From Wenxinia saemankumensis (lineage in GTDB: Bacteria > Pseudomonadota > Alphaproteobacteria > Rhodobacterales > Rhodobacteraceae), in assembly GCF_900141735.1 (NCBI RefSeq), contig NZ_FQYO01000003.1, positions 310,001 through 374,000 of the forward strand: a stretch of DNA of 64,000 nt, in the 5' to 3' direction. The notes below the pieces were generated by a model. The model was not told the DNA's origin. It saw nothing but the letters and a program-made list of their open reading frames with translations, and made no database searches. Below, piece by piece: positions 9,199-18,106 of this stretch (the stretch's first letter is position 1; each line of letters begins with the position of its first letter). Position numbers and translations under genes: made by a program.

Positions 9199-10161
9199 TC
9201 AGTCCCGCGGCGCCGCCGCGCGCCGCAGCCGGTCGTTGATCGCCCGGCCGAGCCCGGTCTCGGGAATCGGCGAGACCGCGATCCGCTCTGCCCCCATCGC
9301 GTCCAGCGCATGCAGCGCGTCGAAGAGTCGCGCGGCCGCCTCGTGCAGGTCGCCCGCTTCCGAAAGGTTGATGGCGGCGCCCGCGGCGGAGCCGAAGCCG
9401 AGCAGCGTCTCGCCCGGCTCCGGCGCGGTGACGCCCAGCCGGACGCGGCCGCGCGGCGCGTAATGCGACACGAGCTGCCCCGGCGCGCTGGGGGCCGAGC
9501 CGGCATCCGGCGTCCGGTCCAGCGGGCCCAGCATCGCCTCGAGCGCCTCGGCCGGCAGGCCGCCCTCGCGCAGGAGGCGGGGGCGGTCCCCGGCGAGCGA
9601 CAGGATCGTCGATTCGACGCCCACGCCGCAGGGCCCGCCATCCAGCACCGCGTCGATCCGCCCGCCGAGGCCGTCCATCACATGCGCCGCCCGGGTCGGG
9701 CTGATCCGGCCCGAGGGGTTGGCCGAGGGCGCGGCCACTGGCACCCCCGCCGCGCGCAGCAGCGCCTGCGCCAGCGGATGCGCCGGCACGCGGATCGCCA
9801 GCGTGTCCAGCCCCGCCGTCACCAGCCGCGAGACCGGCGCCCCGCCGCGCAGCGGCAGGACGAGGGTCAGCGGCCCGGGCCAGAAGGCGGCCGCGACCTC
9901 CTCGGCCGCGCGGGGCACCTCGCAGAGCCTCCGCGCCGCGGCGAGGTCCGCGACATGCACGATCAGCGGGTTGAAGCTGGGCCGGCCCTTCGCCGCGTAG
10001 ATCCCCGCCACGGCGTCGCCGTTCCCGGCATCGGCGCCGAGGCCGTAGACCGTCTCGGTCGGGAAGGCGACGCGCCCCCCGTCCCGGATCAGGGCGGCGG
10101 CTCGGGCGAGGCCGGCCGCGTCCGCCGCGAGCAGGACGGTCTCGCGATCTGCATCGGGCAT
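9199..10161 (-). CDS. L-threonylcarbamoyladenylate synthase (Sua5 type)
   Basis: 320 residues: a YrdC domain (about 10–195) plus the C-terminal Sua5 domain (about 205–315), i.e. the long Sua5 form rather than the short TsaC. It makes the TC-AMP intermediate for t6A in ANN-decoding tRNAs. Visible motifs are FPTETVYGLGAD, AAKGRPSFNPL and APSANPSG (SxxN). The linker contains LVSHYAPRG, the His-Tyr-Ala-Pro motif typical of Sua5. It converges on trpB and diverges from the acyl-CoA dehydrogenase. Confidence 0.93.
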   Translation of the reverse strand: MPDADRETVLLAADAAGLARAAALIRDGGRVAFPTETVYGLGADAGNGDAVAGIYAAKGRPSFNPLIVHVADLAAARRLCEVPRAAEEVAAAFWPGPLTLVLPLRGGAPVSRLVTAGLDTLAIRVPAHPLAQALLRAAGVPVAAPSANPSGRISPTRAAHVMDGLGGRIDAVLDGGPCGVGVESTILSLAGDRPRLLREGGLPAEALEAMLGPLDRTPDAGSAPSAPGQLVSHYAPRGRVRLGVTAPEPGETLLGFGSAAGAAINLSEAGDLHEAAARLFDALHALDAMGAERIAVSPIPETGLGRAINDRLRRAAAPRD

Positions 10162-10295
10162 GGCGCGGCTCCGTGATTCATGACGCGGCGTTCGACGTGA
10201 CCCCCCGGGCGCCGCGCTTCTAGACTCGGTCGCAACGCCGTATCCGGCGGCGCGCCCGAACGCAAAGCCCGCCCGTCCCGCACGAGAGGTGATCC

Positions 10296-11999
10296 ATGCC
10301 CTACCGCTCTCCCACCGCCGAGATCCGCTTCGTGCTGAAGCATGTCGCGGGGTTCGACGCCGTCGCGGGGACCGGGCGCTTCGCCGAGGCGACGCCCGAG
10401 ACGGTGGAGGCGATCCTGTCCGAGGCGGCCCGGCTGGCGGACGAGGTGATCGCCCCGCTGCAGCGCGTGGGCGACACCGACCCCGCCCGGCTGGAGGACG
10501 GGATCGTGCGCACGCCGAAGGGGTTCGGCGACGCCTCCGCCGCGATCGGCGCGGGCGGCTGGCTGGGCGTCGCGGCGCCCGGGGAATTCGGCGGCATGGC
10601 CCTGCCGCAGACCATCGCCACGGCGGTGAACGACATGTTCTCGGGGGCCTGCCTCTCGCTGGCGCTGAACCCGCTGATGACCCAGGGCCAGATCGAGGCG
10701 CTGGAGGCCCATGCCTCGGACGAGATCAAGGCCACCTACCTGCCGAAGCTGATCGCGGGCGAATGGTCCGGCACGATGAACCTGACCGAGCCGCAGGCCG
10801 GCTCGGACGTGGGCGCGCTGAAGACGAAGGCCGAGCCGAAGGGCGACGGAACCTACGCGATCACCGGGCAGAAGATCTACATCACCTGGGGCGACAACGA
10901 CTTCTCCGGGAACATCTGCCACCTCGTCCTCGCCCGTCTGCCGGACGGGCCGGAGGGGACGAAGGGGATCAGCCTCTTCATGGTGCCCAAGTTCCTGCCG
11001 GACGCGGACGGCAATCCGGGCGAGCGGAACGCGCTGCGGGTCGTCAGCCTCGAGCACAAGCTGGGCCTGCACGGCTCGCCGACTGCCGTGATGGCCTACG
11101 AGGGCGCGACCGGCTGGCTGGTGGGCGAGGCGCATGCCGGGATGGCGGCGATGTTCACCATGATGAACAATGCCCGCGTCGGCGTCGGCGTGCAGGGGAT
11201 CGGCGTGGCCGAGGCGGCGACCCAGGCCGCGCTGGCCTATGCGCAGGAACGGCGTCAGGGCCGCGCCGGGGGGACCGGGACGATCATCGAGCATGCCGAC
11301 GTGCGCCGGATGCTGGCCGAGATGCGCGCCGACACCTTCGCCGCGCGTTCGATCGGCTACATGAATTCCGTCGCAATCGACATGGCGACCGCAACGGGGG
11401 AGGCGAAGTGGAAGGCGCGCGCCGCCTTCCTGACCCCGATCACCAAGGCCTTCGGCACCGAGACCGGGATCGCGGTCGCGGGGCTCGGCGTGCAGGTCCA
11501 TGGCGGCATGGGCTTCATCGAGGAGACGGGGGCCGCCCAGTTCCTGCGCGACGTGCGGGTGACGGCGATCTACGAGGGCACGAACGGCATCCAGGCGATG
11601 GACCTCGTCGGGCGCAAGCTGATGGACGGGGGCGAGGCCGCGTTCCGGCTGCTGGACGAGATCGAGGCCGGGGCCGAGGCGGCGAAGGCGGCCGGGCTCG
11701 CCGATCTCGCCGCGCCGGTCTGGAACGCCGCCGAGTCGCTGCGCGAGGCGACCGAGGCGCTGGTGGAGATGGAGCCGCAGGCCCGCATGGCGGGCGCGGT
11801 CGCCTATCTCACGGCCTTTGCCCGGGTGCTGGGGGGGCATGCCCATCTGGCCGCCGCGCGGTCGGGGGACGAGGGGCGCGCCCGTCTCGCCGCCTTCTAC
11901 ATCGCGCGGCTCCTGCCGCAGCACGCCGCCCTGCTGGCACAGGTCGCCGCCGGCGGCGAGACGGTGATGGCGCTGCGGGCGGAGGATTTCGCGGCGTGA
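10296..11999 (+). CDS. Acyl-CoA dehydrogenase, long DmdC-like subfamily
   Basis: 567 residues, longer than ordinary acyl-CoA dehydrogenases (about 380–400). It has a short extra N-terminal domain, the central FAD/acyl-CoA domains (TEPQAGSDVGAL, ITWGDND), the C-terminal motif YEGTNGIQAMDL and an extra C-terminal helical domain. This is the layout of DmdC (3-methylmercaptopropionyl-CoA dehydrogenase) relatives, which are common in Rhodobacterales. The substrate is uncertain: DMSP demethylation or another short/medium acyl-CoA. Electrons would go to ETF and then to the ETF-QO encoded at 19884. GAGAGG precedes the ATG. Confidence 0.88.
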   Translation: MPYRSPTAEIRFVLKHVAGFDAVAGTGRFAEATPETVEAILSEAARLADEVIAPLQRVGDTDPARLEDGIVRTPKGFGDASAAIGAGGWLGVAAPGEFGGMALPQTIATAVNDMFSGACLSLALNPLMTQGQIEALEAHASDEIKATYLPKLIAGEWSGTMNLTEPQAGSDVGALKTKAEPKGDGTYAITGQKIYITWGDNDFSGNICHLVLARLPDGPEGTKGISLFMVPKFLPDADGNPGERNALRVVSLEHKLGLHGSPTAVMAYEGATGWLVGEAHAGMAAMFTMMNNARVGVGVQGIGVAEAATQAALAYAQERRQGRAGGTGTIIEHADVRRMLAEMRADTFAARSIGYMNSVAIDMATATGEAKWKARAAFLTPITKAFGTETGIAVAGLGVQVHGGMGFIEETGAAQFLRDVRVTAIYEGTNGIQAMDLVGRKLMDGGEAAFRLLDEIEAGAEAAKAAGLADLAAPVWNAAESLREATEALVEMEPQARMAGAVAYLTAFARVLGGHAHLAAARSGDEGRARLAAFYIARLLPQHAALLAQVAAGGETVMALRAEDFAA

Positions 12000-12027
12000 G
12001 TTCCGGGCGGAGGTCGGGGCCGCGCGC

Positions 12028-13125
12028 ATGGCCGCTGCGGGGGACGGGGCCGCGCGCAGGGGCGCGGCGGCGGTGAACGCCCCGTTCCAGCGCGACGGTT
12101 TGCGGTTCCCCTGGGATGCGCCGCCGGAGCCGGGCCGGGCCACCGAGGTGGCCGAGGGCATCCTGTGGATGCGGCTGCCGCTGCCGATGGCGCTCGACCA
12201 CGTCAACGTCTACGCGCTGGCGGACGAGGACGGCTGGACCATCGTCGATGCCGGCCTGTCCTGGCAGACGGGGCGCGCGCTCTGGGGCGAGTTGCTGGCG
12301 GGCCCGCTGGCCGGGCGGCCGGTCGCGCGCGTGCTCGTCACCCATGCCCATCCCGACCATGTCGGCCTCACCGCCTGGCTGGCCCGGGACGGCGCCACGA
12401 TCCTGATGCCGCGCACCGCCTGGCTGATGGCGCGGATGCTGACGCTCGACGTGCAGGACCGCCCCAGCGCCGAGGCGCGGGCCTTCTGGCGGCTGAACGG
12501 GATGGATCCCGCGGAATACGCGCGGCGGCTGGACGAGCGGCCCTTCAACTTCGCCGATTGCGTGGACCTGCTGCCGCCCGGCCACACGCGGCTGGTCGAG
12601 GGCGGGATTCTGCGCCTCGCGGGGCGGAGCTGGGACATCCGCATGGGCGACGGCCACGCCCCCGAGCACGCCACCCTCTGGGCGCGGGAGGAGCCGCTGG
12701 TGATCGCGGGCGACCAGCTGCTGCCCGGGATCAGCCCCAATATCGGCGTCCATCCGACCGAGCCGGAGGCCGATCCCCTCGGCGAGTGGATCGCGTCCTG
12801 CCGGCGACTCGCGCCCCATGCGCGCGAGAACCAGCTCGTCCTGCCGGGGCACAAGCTGCCCTATCGCGGCCTGCCGACGCGGCTCGACCAGCTGGAGGCG
12901 AACCATCACGGCGCGCTCGCCCGGCTCGAGGCGCATCTCGCCGAGCCGCGCCGCGGCGGGGAGTGCTTCCCCCCGCTGTTCCGGCGCGAGATCGGGCGCG
13001 GCGTCTACGGCCTCGCCTTCGCCGAGACGGTCGCCCACCTGAACCACCTCGTCGCGACCGGCCGCGCCCGGCGCTGGCTGGCGGAGGACGGGGCCTGGCG
13101 CTGGCAGGCGAACGCCGCCGCCTGA
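12028..13125 (+). CDS. Metallo-beta-lactamase-fold hydrolase
   Basis: Up to 365 residues. The di-metal motif THAHPDHVG (H-x-H-x-D-H) is clear, with later metal ligands in MGDGHAPEHA, IAGDQLL and LPGHKLPY. The N-terminal part RFPWDAPPEPG followed by MALDHVNVYAL resembles a widespread alphaproteobacterial subfamily (glyoxalase II-like); a thioester or CoA-thioester substrate is plausible given the adjacent acyl-CoA dehydrogenase but is inference. The start is uncertain: ATG 12028 has a distant GGCGGAGG, and a GTG at 12073 would remove 15 Ala/Arg-rich residues. Confidence 0.85.
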   Translation: MAAAGDGAARRGAAAVNAPFQRDGLRFPWDAPPEPGRATEVAEGILWMRLPLPMALDHVNVYALADEDGWTIVDAGLSWQTGRALWGELLAGPLAGRPVARVLVTHAHPDHVGLTAWLARDGATILMPRTAWLMARMLTLDVQDRPSAEARAFWRLNGMDPAEYARRLDERPFNFADCVDLLPPGHTRLVEGGILRLAGRSWDIRMGDGHAPEHATLWAREEPLVIAGDQLLPGISPNIGVHPTEPEADPLGEWIASCRRLAPHARENQLVLPGHKLPYRGLPTRLDQLEANHHGALARLEAHLAEPRRGGECFPPLFRREIGRGVYGLAFAETVAHLNHLVATGRARRWLAEDGAWRWQANAAA

Positions 13126-13462
13126 GCCGGCAACGGGGGAGGGCGCGCGCGCCGGTCGCCGGCGCGCGGTCGACCCCCCTCGTCCCCCAGGCGCGGCGCA
13201 CCCGGCCCCCCGTCGCAGGGACCGAGATGCCGCGGCCGGCAGGGATGGCCCGAAGCGCGACCCACCGCCCCTCCAACCGCCGCCTGACCCGGGGCGCCGT
13301 CCGTCTCCGGCAGCCGGCCCTTCCGGAGCCGCCCCGGGGTCCGGCGCGCCCGGCCCCCTCCTTCGCAGGGACCCGGATACCTCGGCCAGCCGCCGGGGCC
13401 CGAGACCCGGCCGGGGCGACGCGCCCCCTTGCCGCGCGCGCCCGCGCCCATACCTCGCCCCC
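13126..13462. other. GC-rich spacer with an imperfect duplicated block
   Basis: 337 bp without a supported gene. Two related blocks, about 13194–13240 and about 13340–13390, share CGCAGGGACC and surrounding bases roughly 146 bp apart, suggesting an old local duplication. No terminator or promoter stands out. Confidence 0.4.
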
Positions 13463-13993
13463 ATGAGCGACATCCAGACCACCGCCGAGGCCGAGGAGAA
13501 CGCGGCTCTGCCCGCGCTCCGCGAGGTCCATGCCGATCCTGCCAGGCCCGCCACCTGCGAGGCCGACCTGCCGCCCGCGATGCGGGGCAAGGCCCCCAAG
13601 AGTCCCGCGCGCTGGGCCTACGAGCGCCTGATCCTCTACATCCGCAAGTTCGAGGAGAGGCTCGATTCCGAGCACGAGGTGGCGATGGGGTTCGTCGGCG
13701 GCGATGCGGGCGTGCTGCGGATCGAGGGGATGGGCTATTTCGACCCGGACGTGGTGACCTTCTACGGCACCGATCCCGCCGGGGGGCGCACCCAGCTGAT
13801 CCAGCATGTCACGCAACTCTCGGTGATGCTGCGCGCCCTGCCCAAACCGCAGAGCGCCGAAGCGCCGCGCCGGATCGGCTTCCGCCTCTCGCGCGAGATC
13901 GAGCCGGGCGAGGAGGACGGGACCGCGGACGAGGCCGGCGGCGGGGCAGGGGGCGGCGCCGCGCCGCAGGACGGGGGCGCCGCCGGGTCGTGA
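13463..13993 (+). CDS. DUF6173 family protein
   Basis: 176 residues, soluble, no signal peptide. The conserved core (about residues 48–135) includes SPARWAYERLILYIRKFEE, AMGFVGGDAGVLRIEGMGYF and QLSVMLRALPKP, which I recognise as the Rhodobacterales family DUF6173 of unknown function. The tail after residue 148 is acidic then Gly/Ala-rich low complexity. It is followed 54 bp later by the cytochrome oxidase subunit IV gene, on the same strand. Confidence 0.75.
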   Translation: MSDIQTTAEAEENAALPALREVHADPARPATCEADLPPAMRGKAPKSPARWAYERLILYIRKFEERLDSEHEVAMGFVGGDAGVLRIEGMGYFDPDVVTFYGTDPAGGRTQLIQHVTQLSVMLRALPKPQSAEAPRRIGFRLSREIEPGEEDGTADEAGGGAGGGAAPQDGGAAGS

Positions 13994-14047
13994 CAGGCCG
14001 CGCGCGCGCTGCTATGGGACGCACCGACCCAAGCGAGACGCAGGACC

Positions 14048-14188
14048 ATGGCAGAGCAGCACCACGAACCCGGCACGATGGACATCACCGCGCAGCAACG
14101 CGTCTTCCACGGCTTCGTGAAGATGATCACCCGCGCCTCGATCGTCATCGTCGTGCTGCTGATCCTTCTCGCCCTCGTCAACGCCTGA
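14048..14188 (+). CDS. aa3-type cytochrome c oxidase subunit IV (small)
   Basis: 46 residues: a hydrophilic N-terminus with MDITAQQRVFHGFVKM followed by one membrane helix (SIVIVVLLILLALV). This is the bacterial COX4 type 2 fold, a one-helix accessory subunit of the aa3 oxidase. CAGGA lies just before the ATG. The catalytic oxidase genes are not in this window; lone placement away from ctaDCE is usual. Confidence 0.85.
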   Translation: MAEQHHEPGTMDITAQQRVFHGFVKMITRASIVIVVLLILLALVNA

Positions 14189-14201
14189 GGCCGGTCCCGG
14201 T

Positions 14202-14819
14202 TTGACCCATCTGACCCGCCGCGCCGCCCTGCTGGGCGGCCTGTCCGCGCTCGCCGCCTGCGCCACCGCGCCCGAGACCTGGGCGCCCGACAGCGCCCTG
14301 CGGGGTGCCGCCTATACGGATCCGGGCGGTCCGCTGCTGACGCTCTACACGATGAAGAGCACGTCCTCGGGCGCCGGCAACCATACCGGGCTGATGATCT
14401 CGGCCAGCCAGCGGGTGATCTTCGACCCGGCCGGCACGTTCGGCCATCCCTCGATCCCCGAGCGGAACGAGCTGCATTACGGGATCACGCCCCGCATCGC
14501 GGCCTTCTACGAAAGCTACCACGCGCGGGCGACCTACTACGTCCTGCGGCAGGACATCCCGGTCAGCGCCGAGGTGGCGGAGCGTGCCTTCGTCCTGGCG
14601 CAATCGGCCGGTCCGGTCAGCCAGGCGCGCTGCACGACCGCGGTCAGCCGGATCCTGCGCGACGCGGGCGTGCCGCGCATCCGGTCGACCTTCTTCCCCG
14701 GATCGCTCTCGGACCAGGTGGCGCGGCTGCCGGGCGTGCGCGAGACCGAGATCCGCGAGGACGACGATCCCGACAAGGCCGTCGCGCTCGAGACCTTCGA
14801 CCAGGAGATCCGGGGCTGA
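14202..14819 (+). CDS. Lipoprotein with possible permuted NlpC/P60-like fold
   Basis: 205 residues from a TTG start at 14202; no in-frame ATG lies close, and GAGG lies about 11 bases upstream. The N-terminus has twin arginines (residues 6–7), a hydrophobic stretch and a lipobox LAAC at residues 17–20, so it looks like a Tat- or Sec-exported lipoprotein. The mature part has NHTGLMI and, further on, QARCTTAVSRIL. A His before a Cys is the order in circularly permuted NlpC/P60 or LRAT-like hydrolases; that fold assignment is inference. It converges on azlD. Confidence 0.7.
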   Translation: MTHLTRRAALLGGLSALAACATAPETWAPDSALRGAAYTDPGGPLLTLYTMKSTSSGAGNHTGLMISASQRVIFDPAGTFGHPSIPERNELHYGITPRIAAFYESYHARATYYVLRQDIPVSAEVAERAFVLAQSAGPVSQARCTTAVSRILRDAGVPRIRSTFFPGSLSDQVARLPGVRETEIREDDDPDKAVALETFDQEIRG

Positions 14820-14832
14820 GGGCCGCTGCGGA

Positions 14833-15174
14833 CTAGAGCCAGGCCTGCAGCGCCAGCACGGCGTAGAGGGTGACCGCCCCCGCGCCGACCGCCGGCAGCA
14901 TCGAGCGCCGCCAGAGGCCCACGCCCAGCGTGACAAGCGCCGCCAGCATCCGCGCGGCATCGGGCTCGCCCCCCGTGGCGTCGGGCCAGACGACATAGGG
15001 CGCGACGAGCCCCGGCAGGACGGCGACCGGCGTGTAGCGCAGCAGCCGCATCGCGAGGGGCGGCATCTCGCGGTCGCCGATCAGTCCCAGGAACGAGAAG
15101 CGGATCAGCCAGCTTCCGGCGCCGAGCGCGGCGATGACGATCCAGATTGTCGCGGCGTCGATGGGCGCGCTCAT
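14833..15174 (-). CDS. AzlD-family branched-chain amino acid export subunit
   Basis: 113 residues, about four membrane segments (residues 8–28, 40–62, 70–86, 92–112). It has the typical ARMLAALVTLGVGLW region of AzlD proteins. AzlD pairs with AzlC (next upstream on this strand) as a branched-chain amino acid or analog exporter; the substrate here is not shown. Its ATG overlaps the azlC stop (ATGA, 15171–15174). Confidence 0.88.
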   Translation of the reverse strand: MSAPIDAATIWIVIAALGAGSWLIRFSFLGLIGDREMPPLAMRLLRYTPVAVLPGLVAPYVVWPDATGGEPDAARMLAALVTLGVGLWRRSMLPAVGAGAVTLYAVLALQAWL

Positions 15175-15890
15175 GCCGCCGCCCTCCGTCCGGCGCGGCG
15201 CGCGGTCCAGGTCTCGACCGCGGCGCCGACGGCCATGGCGGCCAGCGCCGCGACCAGAAGCCCCAGCCGGAACGGCAGGACGGCCAGGGCGAGCGCCAGC
15301 ACGACCGAGGTGACCGCCGCGGCGACATGGGCCAGCGTCTTCAGCGCCGGCGCGATGATGGCGAGGAAGCAGATCGGCACCGCGAAATCGAGCGCCAGCC
15401 AGTCGGGCAGGCCCGCCCCGATCAGCGCGCCGATCACGGTGAAGACGTACCACATCGGGCAGACCGGCGTCGCCGCGCCGAGGAAATAGGCCACGCGCTG
15501 CCGGACGGTCCAGCCGGGGAAATCCTCGTAGCGGGCCGAGGCGAGCGCGTAGGTCTGGTCGACGTTGAGATAGGCGACCAGCGCCCGCTGCCAGAGCGGC
15601 GCGGTCCCGAGGAACGGCGTGAGTGCCGCGGAATACATCGCCATCCGCAGGTTCACCGCCAGCGCGGTCGCGATGACGATCAGGACCGGCACCTGGTCCT
15701 GCATCAGCGCGACGGCGGTGAACTGCGCCGCCCCCGCGATCACCACGATCGAGAAGGCGAGCGCCTGCAGGATGTCGAGCCCGGCCTCGGTCGCCACGAC
15801 GCCGAAGAGCAGGCCGACCGGCGCGATCACCAACAGGAACGGCAGGCCGTCGAGGAAGCCGAGCGTGTAGGGGGATCTTTGCCGGGACAT
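15171..15890 (-). CDS. AzlC-family permease subunit
   Basis: 239 residues with about seven hydrophobic segments. SPYTLGFLDGLPFLLVIAP and FTAVALMQDQVPVLIV match the AzlC family, the large subunit of the AzlCD exporter. The start at 15890 is the first Met that gives the family N-terminus. It is divergent from mobA (gap 15891–16001). Confidence 0.9.
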   Translation of the reverse strand: MSRQRSPYTLGFLDGLPFLLVIAPVGLLFGVVATEAGLDILQALAFSIVVIAGAAQFTAVALMQDQVPVLIVIATALAVNLRMAMYSAALTPFLGTAPLWQRALVAYLNVDQTYALASARYEDFPGWTVRQRVAYFLGAATPVCPMWYVFTVIGALIGAGLPDWLALDFAVPICFLAIIAPALKTLAHVAAAVTSVVLALALAVLPFRLGLLVAALAAMAVGAAVETWTARRAGRRAAA

Positions 15891-16001
15891 CGGAATGGGC
15901 CTAGGGTCGGGATGCCGCGCCGGTCTAGGCGCGGCGGGGGGGATGTGCAATCGCGGGGGCCGGATGGGATCGCGGAGGTGGACGATGCCGGGACGGTGCG
16001 C

Positions 16002-16574
16002 ATGAGACAGCCCCCCGGCGTGATCCTTGCCGGCGGCGCGGCCCGGCGGCTGGGCGGCGACAAGGCCGGGGCGCTGCTGCGGGGCCGGCCGCTGCTGGCG
16101 CATGTCGCGGACCGGATCGCCCCGCAGGTCGCGGCGCTGGCGGTGAACGGCGATCCCGGCGCGCTCGCCCGGTTCGGGCTGCCGGTCCTGCCCGACCCCC
16201 TGCCGGGGCGACCGGGGCCGCTGGCGGGCCTTCTCGCCGCGATGGACTGGGCGGCGGAGCGGGGCGATCGCTGGGTGCTGACCGTGCCCTGCGACACGCC
16301 CTTCCTGCCCCCCGACCTCGTGCCCCGCCTGATCCTCGCGGGGGACGAAGGGACGCGCCCCGCCGTTGCCGCCGCCGGCGGGCGGGCGCATCCGGTCATC
16401 GGGCTCTGGCCCGCCCGGCTGGCCGGGGCCCTGCGCGCGGCCCTGGGCGGGGACATGGCCCGGATGCGGGACTGGAGTGCTGAGGCGGGCGCGGTCGAGG
16501 CACCGTTCCCGGACCCCGCGTCCTTCGCCAACGTCAACACGCCCGGCGATCTCGCCGCGCTGGAGGGGGGATGA
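16002..16574 (+). CDS. mobA: Molybdenum cofactor guanylyltransferase
   Basis: 190 residues. It transfers GMP from GTP to molybdopterin to form MGD for DMSO reductase-family enzymes. The nucleotide loop GVILAGGAARRLGGDKA is at residues 6–22, and the Mg-binding VPCDTPFLP lies near residue 95. The start is not certain: no good ribosome site precedes ATG 16002, and a GTG at 15996 is in frame. It is coupled by an ATGA overlap (16571) to the next gene. Confidence 0.93.
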   Translation: MRQPPGVILAGGAARRLGGDKAGALLRGRPLLAHVADRIAPQVAALAVNGDPGALARFGLPVLPDPLPGRPGPLAGLLAAMDWAAERGDRWVLTVPCDTPFLPPDLVPRLILAGDEGTRPAVAAAGGRAHPVIGLWPARLAGALRAALGGDMARMRDWSAEAGAVEAPFPDPASFANVNTPGDLAALEGG

Positions 16575-17512
16575 GCCCCTTCGACCGGATCGTCGCGATC
16601 GACTGGTCGGCCCGCGCCGGTCCCTCGCCGCGTCGGCCGTCCCCCGACGCGATCTTCCTGTGCGAGCGCGGCCCCGGCGGGGCGGATCACCCGGTCTATC
16701 TGCGGACCAGGGACGCGGCGATGGAGGCGATCCACGACATCCTGGGCCGCTCGCTGGCGGCGGGGGAAAAGGTGCTGGTCGGCTTCGACTTCGCCTTCGG
16801 CTTCCCGCCGGGTTTCGCCCGCGCGCTGACCGGCCGGGCCGAGGCGCTGGCCGTCTGGGACTGGCTGGCCGCGCGGGTGCAGGACGGGCCGGACAACGCG
16901 AACGACAGGTTCGAGGTCGCCGCCGAGCTGAACGCATTCTTCCCGGGCGAGGGTCCGTTCTGGGGGCATCCGCCGGGGCGGTCCTGTCCCGGCCTGCCGC
17001 GCCTGCGCCCCCCGGGTCACGGCCGCGGCCTGCCGCCGCATCGCCTGACCGAGGGGCGGGCGCCCGGCGCGCAATCGGTGTGGAAGCTCTACACGACCGG
17101 CGCGGTCGGCTCGCAGACGCTGCTGGGTCTGCCGCGTCTGGCGGCGTTGCGGCGGCGCTACGGGCCCGACCTGTCCGTCTGGCCGATGGAGAGCGGCTGG
17201 CGCGTGCCCGGGGCGCCGATCACCCTCAACGAGATCTATCCCGGCCTGCTGCGGCGCCACGACCCCGCCTGGCTCGTCGAGGCCCTCCCGGAAGAGAGCT
17301 ACGCCATTCCCGATGCCCGGCAGGTCCGCGCGGTCGTCGATCACCTGGCGGACCTGCCGCCGGCCGCGCTCGCCGCGCTGTTCGGGCCTCCGGCCGGGCT
17401 GGACGGCGACGCGGAGCGCGTCGCGCGGGAGGAAGGGTGGATCCTGGGCGTCGATCCGGGCCCCGGATCGGAAACCGGTGCGGGTACCGGGGCCGGGGGC
17501 GGCGCGAGATGA
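16571..17512 (+). CDS. Unknown protein with RNase H-like (DUF429-like) motifs, coupled to mobA
   Basis: 313 residues, soluble. IVAIDWSA near the N-terminus and VLVGFDFAFGFP about 60 residues later look like the first and second acidic strands of an RNase H-like fold as in DUF429 proteins. The rest, including WKLYTTGAVGSQTLLGLP and LNEIYPGLL, is conserved in Rhodobacterales relatives that are sometimes labelled as molybdopterin-associated because they sit next to mobA; I cannot confirm a role. It overlaps mobA and the acetyltransferase gene by ATGA, so the three are co-translated. The C-terminal 15 residues are Gly/Ala-rich. Confidence 0.7.
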   Translation: MSPFDRIVAIDWSARAGPSPRRPSPDAIFLCERGPGGADHPVYLRTRDAAMEAIHDILGRSLAAGEKVLVGFDFAFGFPPGFARALTGRAEALAVWDWLAARVQDGPDNANDRFEVAAELNAFFPGEGPFWGHPPGRSCPGLPRLRPPGHGRGLPPHRLTEGRAPGAQSVWKLYTTGAVGSQTLLGLPRLAALRRRYGPDLSVWPMESGWRVPGAPITLNEIYPGLLRRHDPAWLVEALPEESYAIPDARQVRAVVDHLADLPPAALAALFGPPAGLDGDAERVAREEGWILGVDPGPGSETGAGTGAGGGAR

Positions 17513-18087
17513 GGATCGAGGCGGGCTTCGCCGCGTCGGACCGGCCGGCCCTCGCCGCGATCTACTGGGACGCGTTCGGCGACAAGCTCGGCCGCGCGCT
17601 CGGCCCGCGGCGGCGCGCCGAGGCATTCCTCGTCCGCGCGCTGGACCCGGCCCACGCGCTCGTCGCGCGGGGTGCGGGGGGGCAGGTGCTGGGCGTGGCG
17701 GGGATCCGCGACGGGGCGGGCGGTCTGGTCGCGGGCCGGCCCGGCGATTTCCTCGCCGCCTACGGCGTCGCCGCGCCGCTGCGCGCGCTCGCCCTCGTCG
17801 CGATCCCGCGCGACGTCGACAACGCGCGGTTCCTCGTCGACGGGCTCGCCGTCGCGGCGGGAGCCCGCGGGCAGGGGGTCGGCACGCGGCTCCTCGCCGC
17901 GCTGGCGGGGCTGGCGGCCGGCCGGGGCCACCGCGAGATCCGGCTCGACGTGGCCGAGGGCAACCTGCGGGCCCGCGCCCTCTACGAGCGCGAGGGATTC
18001 GTCGCGGCCGGCACGCGCCGCCCCGGGCTGGCCGGTCCGCTGCTGGGCCTGCCGCCGACGGTCACCATGGTGCGGCGGCTGGCCTGA
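17509..18087 (+). CDS. GNAT family N-acetyltransferase
   Basis: 192 residues. The acetyl-CoA binding motif A appears as GARGQGVGTRLLAAL (R/Q-x-x-G-x-G/A), and motif B as ARALYEREGFVAAG near the end. The substrate is unknown. It is third in the mobA set, starting inside the previous stop (ATGA at 17509). It converges on the gene at 18107. Confidence 0.85.
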   Translation: MRIEAGFAASDRPALAAIYWDAFGDKLGRALGPRRRAEAFLVRALDPAHALVARGAGGQVLGVAGIRDGAGGLVAGRPGDFLAAYGVAAPLRALALVAIPRDVDNARFLVDGLAVAAGARGQGVGTRLLAALAGLAAGRGHREIRLDVAEGNLRARALYEREGFVAAGTRRPGLAGPLLGLPPTVTMVRRLA

Positions 18088-18106
18088 GGCCGCGCCCGGC
18101 CCGCCC

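Noticed and set aside
10089-12206. 705-codon minus-strand frame opposite the acyl-CoA dehydrogenase
   Set aside because: Antisense to a clear enzyme gene and overlaps the Sua5 gene in another frame; no motif.
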